A DNA stretch of 64,000 bases, taken from contig NC_088911.1 of NCBI RefSeq assembly GCF_963576675.1, positions 29,558,501 through 29,622,500 of the forward strand. The letters are read 5' to 3'. Below the pieces are notes generated by a model. The model saw nothing but the letters and a program-made list of their open reading frames with translations. It had not been told where the DNA came from and did not search any database. This DNA comes from Euphorbia lathyris (taxonomy: Eukaryota; Streptophyta; Magnoliopsida; Malpighiales; Euphorbiaceae). The position numbers were made by a program, and so were the translations under genes. Below, piece after piece: positions 56,392-64,000 of this stretch. The stretch's first letter is position 1; the number at the start of each line of letters is the position of its first letter.

Positions 56392-58207
56392 TGGAAAGCA
56401 AAATCACTTTCTCTCGCAAGTCGTCTTACTTTATTCAGTGAGTGAACTGCGCGGCGCCTAATCATATTATGCAAGCTTGTCGTCTTCCTGAACCAGTTCT
56501 TAACGATTTAGATAAAATCAATCGGCGTTTCCTGTGGGGGACTCGTTGGAAGGTAGGAAAATTCATCTTATTCTTTGGAAAAAGGTTTGCCAACCTAAAG
56601 GTTTGGGTGGCTTTGGGATTAGACAGGCTAAGGATAATAACAAAGTGTTGTTAATGAAACTCATTTGGAGGATGTGGCAATCTCCGTATGCTCTATGAGT
56701 CCGGCTCCTTTGCGGGAAGTATAGGAATGATAGGATTTTTGGGGGGCATAAAGAAAAAGTTCAGGTTTGTTCCTTTTTATGGAAAGAGGTTAATGCAGTT
56801 TTTTTTCTGAGTTTTGCACTGGTATTGGATGGTCGGTTGGCAATAGGAGATCGATTAGTTTTTGGAATGATGCTTGGCTAGGGAAGCAACCTTTGTTGGA
56901 GATTTGTTCTATTCCTCCGCCTCCGGAGTTTCGAAATTAGAGAATTGCGGATGTTGTGGCTGAGGATGGAGAGTGGGATTGGTCTAAATTTGATCTTTTT
57001 TCAACCTTGAAACTCTCTTGAGAATCCGAGGAGTTAAAGTTAGCTGCATGGAGGAGGATGGCGATACTCGCTGTTGGTGGTTTACTAATAACGGTGCTTA
57101 CTCTTGTAAATCTGCTTTTGAGGCCTTTAATCAGGATATGGATATTCCTCCTTCAAACCTTTGGAAGGTTATTTGGTCCTTGAAGGTTTCTTATCGTATT
57201 AGGAGTTTTCTTTGGCTTTGTGCTAAGAATAGGCCCCTGACGAATGTTGAAAGGAAAAGACGACATTTGGTAGATTATGATGCTTGTAGTAGATGTAAAG
57301 CTCATGCGGAAACCAGTTGTCATGTTCTTAGAGATTGTGCTGGAAGTAAGACCGTGTGGATAAAAGTGTTGCTTGAACAGTGTCTTTTTAACCTTCTTTT
57401 CCTATTCGGAACAAGATTGGTTTAGGGAGGGTGTTGGAGGAAAGATTTTGGCTGAGCTCAAGCATGGAGCAATTCTGTTTGTTGTGGTCTGCCACCAAAT
57501 TTAGCATTAGAGGAATGTAGAGGTGGTGGGAGAATGAGCGGTTGTCATTCCTAATTTGTTGGAGTTCTTCTTCAGGAAAGTTAAATCAATTGTTGAGAGT
57601 TTTACAGTTGATAGTTTAGCAGGTTCTATCCAAAGGACACCTGTTCATTTGTTAGGTTGGGATAGACCTGGTGAGGGGGTGGTGAAGTTGAATACCGATG
57701 GGTCGTGTAAAGAGAATGGAAGAATTGATGCCGGTGGTGTTTTAAGAGATGTTGGAGGTGCTTGGTTGTCTGGTTTTGCTCAGAATCTGGGCTTGGGCTC
57801 TTCGTTTATTGCTGAGCTCTGGGGTATCTTTTTTGGGCTTAGGATGGCAGAGGGTCTAGGGATTAGGAAGCTGCTCGTGGAGTCAGGCAATCTCAAAGTA
57901 GTCAATTTAATTTCTGATAAAATGGCTCTGTGCTTAGGGAGCCAGAATTTAGTCAAGGCAATTAAAAGGATTTGCTCCTCTTTCAATAGTATCAACTGCT
58001 ATCATGTTTACAGAGAGCAGAATCGGGTGGCAGATCGGCTTGCTACAGAAGGCCATGAGAGGGCTTTGGGCATCTCGATTTTCTCGTCTCTCCCTAATTT
58101 CCTTTTGTCTTCGCTTTCGGAAGATAATGTGGGAGTTAGCTTTCCTAGGCTAATCCCGCGTTAACTTTTTGTGGTGTTTTGTTTTTTTCCTTCTTTTCCC
58201 TACAAAA
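56392..58207 (+). mobile_element. 5'-truncated LINE with exact 18-bp TSD
   Basis: The element enters within the RT C-terminal part (PNHIMQACRLPEPVLNDLDK and INRRFLWG at 56442), then runs through broken frames to zf-RVT at 57018-57425 (CWWFTNNGAYSCKSAFEAF, RSFLWLCAKNRPLTNVERKR, CSRCKAHAETSCHVLRDC) and an open RNase H frame at 57556-58164 (KLNTDGSCKENGRIDAGGVL, AELWGIFFGLRMAEGLG, VYREQNRVADRLATEG). It ends with CCTTCTTTTCCCTAC and a short A run. The RNase H segment is intact, but the RT is missing its active site. Confidence 0.92.
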
Positions 58208-58225
58208 AAAGAGGTGTTTATTTCT
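58208..58225. repeat. LINE target-site duplication, right copy (18 bp)
   Basis: Matches 56374-56391. Confidence 0.93.
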
Positions 58226-58295
58226 ATTTTTCGAAATTGAATTTAGTTTTGTTTACTTAAAACAGTAAAAATTATAATGTCTAATTAAATTTATA

Positions 58296-58969
58296 TAAAA
58301 AAAACTTTCATCTCTTTCGATTGGATAAAAAAAACTTCCATCTCCCTCATTTTTTTCTCTTCTCTTTCGTCTCTCCACTCGTAGGAAGATAAAAAAAAAC
58401 TTTCATCTCCCTCATTTTTTTCTCTTCTCTTTCGATTGTCAAAGTCTCATGTTTTATTGATCTACTGCAAGGTAGAGGATAAAGGAAGTTTGTCATTGTT
58501 TTTCATCATTCCACCGGGTTAGATTTCTGTATTTTTTTGTCTATGTTATATATTTTATCGGATTTTCTTTATCCTGAATTGTATCTGCTTTCTATTATTC
58601 TGTTGTCTATACCTTTCTCAGATTTAGCAAGAGCGGAAACAGTTTATCTTATCTGTGGATCATAAATCTGCGTGGTTACAATAAAAAAATGACTCAGATC
58701 CGAATGTTCGGAATGGCCTAAAAGATGAAATTTGGATTGCATATGCTTTTCTACAGATTTGGATTTACGAGAAGTACATGTTATATTGTTGTTTGATGTT
58801 TTTTTATACATTTTATGGTTTTCTTTGCTCTTTGTAGTCGTTTTCATCCAGTCGTGGATCTTGTATTAGCTTTAGCCTTTACTTGCGTGAAGTTTTATTA
58901 CTTATATTTTGCTTGTTATACTTCTTCTTTCACCTAATGAAAATACAAACATTTTTCTCAAAAAAAAAA
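58296..58969 (+). mobile_element. Non-coding retroposed sequence with poly(A) and 13-bp TSD
   Basis: A sequence of about 670 bp ends CACCTAATGAAAATACAAAC, ATTTTTCTC and an A run (58960-58970). AATTAAATTTATA occurs at 58283-58295 and 58970-58982, a fitting LINE-type TSD. The first 150 bp hold a two-copy repeat of about 70 bp (AACTTCCATCTCCCTCATTT). No protein is recognised, so it could be a retroposed transcript leader or 3' UTR, or the tail of a LINE family lacking coding sequence here. Confidence 0.55.
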
Positions 58970-58982
58970 AATTAAATTTATA

Positions 58983-59521
58983 AAACTACAATATTAAGTT
59001 TTATTTTTATTTTGTTCATGAATTTTTTTTATTAACTTCTTAGCATTTTTCAGGATTTTTTTATTTATTTAATTAGTTTTAATAAAATTATTATTTTTAT
59101 TGTTACGAACACTATTTAACGTTATTTTGAACTCTATAATATAGTTGCCAAATAAAGGAAATATACACATAAAGATCTGAATAATAAAATGGAGAACCAG
59201 GTTACTTCTAATAGTGCAATCATCCACGAGTATTACAACATGAGAGATCAAACTGCGAACTCATATTACTAGTCACACAAATCGTACGCCAAATTTCGGG
59301 AAGAAATGCGATGAATTCACGAACTAAGAGCACCTTGAGGGAGGTGGAGATAAACTAACAACGCTTGGCGAATAAGCTTTTGTGTGGTTTCTTTTAATAA
59401 TATGGATCATTCTATTTATAATGGGGAATTAGGTCTTAACCTAATTTACTTAGAACTTTACCCATTTTATTTAACTTACTGGTTGATGACAAGTAGAGAA
59501 ATTCTGATCAACTTTCGTCCA
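58983..59521. other. Flank left of the Tat-like LTR
   Basis: AT-rich, no gene recognised. Part of it could still belong to the LTR if that is longer than I draw it. Confidence 0.35.
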
Positions 59522-59981
59522 TGTGGGGGCATCGTTGGGTTCGACAGGGGGAAGCTCCGATGCCAAATTCAGTAAGGATGAACAGAAGGGCAAACTGAAT
59601 TGACAAAGGGTAAGGGAATGTGTGTGTGTGTGTGTGTGTGTACCTGGATAGCCTGAGACGTAGGCTATATATAGCTAGAAAGTTGTAACCTTCAGTAACT
59701 AGAAAGTCTCCATTAATGTTCCATTAATGGCGGTTACAAGTTATCCTTAAGCTGGCGGTTAGCTAATTGATAGCTCATTAATGGTCTTTATGGCCAGGTC
59801 GGCTCAGCCGTTATAATGGCGAATGAGTGTCCAAGGAGATTCGCCTCATAAGTTCGATGGCGGGTCTCTTTTAATGGGCCCTTGGAGATCCGGTGATCCG
59901 CCAGGCGGATCTCGTCAATACGCGGCGTTTCCTTAGGCGAATATCCCCCTAAGTCCTCGGGATAATATCCCAATGTTATCA
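59522..59981 (-). repeat. 3' LTR of the Tat-like gypsy element
   Basis: On the minus strand the LTR would begin TGATAACATTGGGATATTAT at 59981, directly after the purine run AGGGGGGGCTTC, and end near CCAACGATGCCCCCACA at 59522. It contains a TATATATAG box near 59666-59673 and a (GT)n microsatellite at 59619-59641. The partner LTR is outside the window, so the left boundary is provisional. Confidence 0.6.
59619..59641. repeat. (GT)n microsatellite
   Basis: An uninterrupted run of about 11-12 TG units. Confidence 0.95.
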
Positions 59982-59993
59982 GAAGCCCCCCCT
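59982..59993 (-). other. Polypurine tract of the Tat-like element
   Basis: Plus-strand GAAGCCCCCCCT is AGGGGGGGCTTC on the element's own strand, directly upstream of the 3' LTR. Confidence 0.55.
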
Positions 59994-60275
59994 AAGTTGC
60001 CTTAAAGTCCTTTAGGGCTTTTGAGCTTCTACGCGCCGTCATGACTACCTGTATTAATGAGCACTCTGTTCGATGCCAATCGCAGAGTGACACATGTGAC
60101 AAGCGCCCTGTCCAAGGAAAGAGAAGACGCCTTCTTCTTCTTTCTCTTTCTCTTTCTTCTCCATTTCGCTTCATTTGCCTTTTCACTGCTTCGAAGCTTT
60201 TCCTTCAAGGAGTTTCAGAGTTCCTTCAAAGCTTTTTACATGTAAGTTCATCTTTTCTCATTCTATTTTCTCTGA

Positions 60276-62540
60276 ATGTTTAGGAGTTATTTGTCTTCTT
60301 CTAGGTCAACCTCTGAGCTTTTTAATTTGACCCCTCCTCCCGAAATTTTGGTTAGTTTTAGTTGGACCACATCGTCATTGGAAAATTCATCTTCCTTCGA
60401 GGACACAGCTTGCTCCGATTTAGCTGAGTTACATAACTCGGCATGTAATCGCTACCAAACTCGTTCTATTAGGAGTCAAATTCATTCTTCTCCAGCCATC
60501 GGAGCTACGCCGGCATTAGGTTTTAGGCGTTCTTTGGGAACAATGGCCTCTTCCTCTTCCCAACCTAGAAAAAAGAATCCCCGAGCGGAGTCCACTCGCA
60601 TGAGTGCCACGGATCTGGCGGATCTAGCGATTCGCTTCCCATGGATCAATAATTATGAGACTCAATTAGCGGCGGCTCATCAACGTCCCTCCTGTCCGCT
60701 AAGTGGCTTTTTAACTGTGTATTATAGTCACGTGGAGAGAGGATTCCGACTTCCTCTTCCCAAGATGATGGCGGACATCCTTTCCTATTTTGATATCACC
60801 GCCAGCCAACTACACCCTAATGGCTGGTTGGATATTGCTTTAGATTGCTATCTAGCCTCGAACTTAGGGGTAGTATACACTGGGCGGATCTTTAGAGCTT
60901 TTCACAAACCGTCAAAGTGAAAGTCAGAGTCGTTTCTTACTTTTGCAAAATTTGGAGTGTATTCGCCATTCAGTGGCAAAATGTCCAATGTCCACTGTTG
61001 GGATGAGAAATTCTTCTACGTGAAGATAAATGAGGGCGAATCAATGGGGTTTCCAACATTCTGGAATCCCAAACCTCTGCATATGGCAGGTGATATGCGA
61101 ATATTGACGGCGAGTGATGAGGTAGTGGCGGACCTCATGAAGAGTGTCAAGGCGGATGCCTGGACATATGCGGATGCTTTAGCCTTCATGATGAGCGATA
61201 TTCCCCTGATTCACAAAGATGGGGACAAGTTCATTTACTCGAAGATTACACAGTTTGATCAAGGTAACTTTGTTTTCTTCTTGAACCTTGATTACTGTAT
61301 TGTTTTCTTTGGCAGGGGTTTATCTAAGGCCAATCACGCTCTTGCAGAGAAGCGTTGGAAATTGCTGGAGGATGAGGCCCGCAAGAAAGCTCAAGTGGCG
61401 AATCCTCAAAAGGACACAGGGAAACGTCTGGCGGATACAACGGTCGATCCGCCTCTGAAAAGGAGGAAGCCTGCAGCTTCTGGTGGTTCTAAATTTATGG
61501 TGGACGCCATGAGATCCGCCATGCCTGCGGGGGAGATGGAACAAGTAGGTCGCCTTTAACTTTTTCCCATTCGTTATGTTTAGAATTTAAGTTTTGATCC
61601 TTGCTTCTCCGTGCAGACGGTGAAGCCTGACCTAGGCAAACACTGATCCGCTAAGTATGGGGCAGAGGGATCCTTAGAGAATGAGTCTATTATCAATGAC
61701 TTGGATGAGGCTCTAGGCCAGTTGGGCGAAGTGCAAAGAAATCAGAATCAGATTCCTGGATCGATTCATGCGCAAAAGGGGAAGACTGAGCTTCTTACGG
61801 TAGGCCCCCTTATTAGAAAGGAACTTTGGCAGAAAAAGCTATACCTTTGTTCTTTCATTTTTGACGAAAGGGTTTGCCTTTGACAGATGTATACTCGCAT
61901 TCGCGCTATGGAGGCGGAGCTCCTTCAAGGAGTGGCGGATAAGGCTACCATAGATAGGCTGGAGAAGGAAATAGCCGATGATAGGACGAATATAGCATCC
62001 GCCACGACTGCCATGGCCCTTAAGGATGCCGAGATAAAGAAGCTGAAGGAGAATATTGAGGTTGATGCCAAGGAGCTCGAGAATGCTGTAGGAGAAGCTG
62101 AGTACATGGCTGGCGAGCAGGCTTTCTTTTACGGCGAACTGATCATGGCATATGTCTCGCTGGCGCATCCTGAGATCGATTTCACAGATCCGCAGTTCGC
62201 CGTTCCAGAGCCAGAAGATGTTCTTAAATTTAACAAAATTCCTGACATCAAGGAATACCTCCGAGACTATATTCGGAAATGGATGAAGGGACCCGTTGAA
62301 GAAAGCAAGCCTGCCACCACCGTCCAGCTAGTGAATCTTGAAGAAGTGCCCCCGAAGTCTGGTGAGGAGCCGATAACCGATGGCGCCGTTCTTCCTGGGG
62401 AAACACTTTCTGTGGAAAAGGAAGTCCCCTTGGCGAGCGTATCCGAGGCTGTCGAGAAGGAAGCTTCTCAAACAGGTGCTTCTCAAGCGGGTGCTTCTGG
62501 CGAGAAGAATGTTAAGGAGGATGCTCCTGTGATTACTTGA
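60276..62540 (+). pseudogene. Antisense, intron-containing ORF in the gypsy element (Transposase_28-like)
   Basis: This ORF runs against the direction of the element's integrase. After a Ser-rich leader, MASSSSQPRKKNPRAESTRM at 60543 leads to GFRLPLPKMMADILSYFDIT, ASQLHPNGWLDIALDCYLAS, the pattern of the putative gypsy-type transposon domain (Transposase_28), then GFPTFWNPKPLHMAG. Phase-0 introns 61545-61616 (GTAGGT..GTGCAG) and 61800-61886 (GTAGGC..GACAG) are clear; 61264-61315 looks like a third but its phase does not fit. The last exon (61887-62540) is a coiled coil (MEAELLQGVADKATIDRLEK) ending in a Glu/Pro/Ala tail. Stops at 60918 and 61644 kill this copy. Such antisense extra ORFs are known in Tat-lineage elements; function unknown. 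Confidence 0.7.
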
Positions 62541-63200
62541 TGTCTTTTTTGTTTTGTAAAACTTGTTAAGTACAATTTGTTTAATCCTTATGGTAGCTAC
62601 TTGTTTTACTTTTACATTTGCGTAAGTAAATATATAAGTGTCTAGGATTTATTTTGGAGTAGGTGGCCAGCCATACTCCATTGTGCGAACCTTTGTGAAG
62701 GTTTGAAGCTGTTTTATTCCTTTAAAGGAAGTAAAGCTGCCTTCGGGGATCATCTTGCGACCTATCTTTGAGGTGAAGTGATCCACCTAGAGGACTTTGT
62801 AAACCCTTTTTTGGAAAGGGGGTAAGAGAGTGTAAAGACATTGCGTCCAAGGATCGTTTTAACTCTATCTCGAATGGGGATCCTCTAGAGATGGATCCGC
62901 CCATGAGACTTGTCCTCTTATCTTTGAGGAGAAAAAGTAGCTATAAGATAGCAGTACTTTCTCAATGTGGAGAGCGTTGGATGCCCCCCTTCTTTTTAAG
63001 ACTGGAATATTTATATTGCTGCAATAAATTTTTTAAAAAGAACATAGACAATAGAACAAATGATGTTTATTGATAGGAGAAATGCCTTATTACAGCAAGT
63101 AGGTCTTACATGTGAGCCTCGTTAAAACCTTTAATAAGAAAAACCACATGGGAAAAAAGCTTATTAAAGGAAAAAGAGTACTCAAGACCGTATGTACATC
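62541..63200. other. Spacer between convergent antisense ORF and integrase
   Basis: It holds the 3' ends of two converging reading frames and no further gene. Sequence GTAGGTCTTACATGTGAGCC with AAAACCTTTAATAAGAAAAACC is likely part of the element's non-coding region. Confidence 0.45.
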
Positions 63201-64000
63201 TTATTTTCTGACAAAGTATTTGCGGAGATTTTGGAGGTTCCACGTGCGTGGTAATGTGTTCCCTTCCATGTCTTGAATCTTAAATGTGGCGAACCCAATC
63301 TTGTCAACTATTTGATATGGTCCCGTCCAGCTGAGCCCTAGCTTGCCCTTCCCTTCTCGAGACTGGATTTTGTCCGCCTTGCGGAGCACAAGGTCTCCTA
63401 TATTCAGGTCTATAGGTTTGGCATTTTTGTCATGGTAAGCGGCGATCCGCTGCTTGTATGCCGCCATACATACATAAGCCTTGTTTCTTCGCTCCTCCAC
63501 TTGATCAAGACTCTCTATTAGTCTGTGGTTGTTGGCCTCCTCGCAATAAAATGCAACTCTATCACTTGGGACTAGTATTTCAATCGGGATCACAGCTTCC
63601 ACGCCATGAGAAAGGGCAAATGGTGTTTCTCCTGTGGCCGTTCTAGGAGTGGTGCGATACGCCCATAAGACGCTTGTCAACTGATCCGCCCACTTCTTAT
63701 CATGTTCCCCCAATCTTTTCTTTATTCCTTTTACGATCGTCCGATTCGTAACTTCAGTCATACCGTTGGATTGAGGATAATAAACGGAGGCGAATCTGTT
63801 CAAAATGCCCAATTTCTCACAGAAAGTTTTGAATTCGTCACAGTTGAACTGTGTTCCGTTATCAGTGATGATGGTGTGGGGTACGTCATATCTTCCTACG
63901 ATATTGTCCTTGACAAATTCCACCATTCGTTCGGCCGTGATGGAGGAGACAGCTTCGGCCTCTACCCACTTGGTGAAGTGATCTACTGCCACTACCACAT
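63201..64000 (-). CDS. Ty3/gypsy integrase, C-terminal part, cut by the window edge
   Basis: The open frame continues past 64000. It has the integrase core with VAVDHFTKWVEAEAV (first catalytic Asp), IITDNGTQFNCDEFKTFCEK (second Asp) and YYPQSNGMTEVTNRTI (Glu), then WADQLTSVLWAYRTTPRTAT and GETPFALSHGVEAVIPIEI, and the C-terminal DLVLRKADK, KLGLSWTGPYQIVDKIG and LPRTWNLQNLRKYF without a chromodomain, as in Tat/Athila-lineage elements. It has no stop or frameshift in 265 codons. The zinc-binding N-terminus, RT and protease should lie to the right of the window. Confidence 0.93.
   Translation of the reverse strand, partial: VVVAVDHFTKWVEAEAVSSITAERMVEFVKDNIVGRYDVPHTIITDNGTQFNCDEFKTFCEKLGILNRFASVYYPQSNGMTEVTNRTIVKGIKKRLGEHDKKWADQLTSVLWAYRTTPRTATGETPFALSHGVEAVIPIEILVPSDRVAFYCEEANNHRLIESLDQVEERRNKAYVCMAAYKQRIAAYHDKNAKPIDLNIGDLVLRKADKIQSREGKGKLGLSWTGPYQIVDKIGFATFKIQDMEGNTLPRTWNLQNLRKYFVRK

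Noticed and set aside
60242..60283. Possible leader intron (GTAAGT to TTTAG) of the antisense ORF
   Set aside because: At 42 bp it is shorter than nearly all plant introns; not annotated.
61264..61315. Third intron of the antisense ORF (GTAACT to GGCAG)
   Set aside because: It looks like an intron, but splicing it would shift the frame out of the downstream coding, so it is mentioned without being annotated as certain.

Overview
This is nuclear DNA from a eudicot plant. The evidence is AT-rich intergenic sequence, GT-AG introns, an LEA_2-type gene and a plant D-hexose-6-phosphate mutarotase gene, LTR retrotransposons of the Athila/Tat and copia types, L1-type LINEs with DUF4283 ORF1 and plant RNase H, MULE/hAT/Harbinger elements, and pieces of plastid DNA. 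I cannot name the species. Only two host genes look functional: an LEA_2 membrane protein (18336-19042, minus) and the mutarotase (40697-42829, minus, eight exons, 313 aa). Nearly everything else recognisable is mobile DNA or its remains.

Layout. 1-14.6 kb: a decayed gypsy pol split at its protease motif by a young, almost coding-free Athila-like LTR element (221-8540, 5-bp TSD), followed by a gypsy/copia chimera, a copia LTR (11259-13093) and an antisense copia gag relic. 15-24.3 kb: a LINE tail, a tRNA-derived SINE, a Tourist-like MITE, the LEA_2 gene, and upstream of it a 5'-truncated LINE caught in a tandem duplication whose first copy holds a 991-bp Harbinger-like element. 24.3-29.4 kb: an LTR remnant with about 70-bp repeats, then a non-autonomous MULE (27146-28915, perfect 9-bp TSD) carrying an AHL gene fragment and a second nested MULE. 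29.4-40 kb: a 4.4-kb LINE with 15-bp TSD, a mosaic plastid insertion (rrn16-trnI spacer joined to rpoB), a copia LTR fragment, another LINE piece and a second palindrome-rich LTR.

40.5-64 kb: the mutarotase gene; a LINE tail; a fold-back MITE; a nearly complete LINE (47036-53352) with both ORFs, interrupted by a hAT MITE and decayed by point mutations; a minisatellite holding an organelle-like segment; another truncated LINE with an 18-bp TSD; a poly(A) retroposon; and at the right edge the 3' part of a Tat-like gypsy element on the minus strand, with integrase, an antisense intron-containing ORF and a 3' LTR.

The window documents layered insertion: copy-and-paste elements landed in older elements, and cut-and-paste MITEs then landed inside those. 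Target-site duplications found by eye allow at least seven insertions to be delimited to the base. I found no bacterial-type system, CRISPR array or intact tRNA/rRNA gene. All similarities are from memory of families and by-eye alignment; no database search was run.
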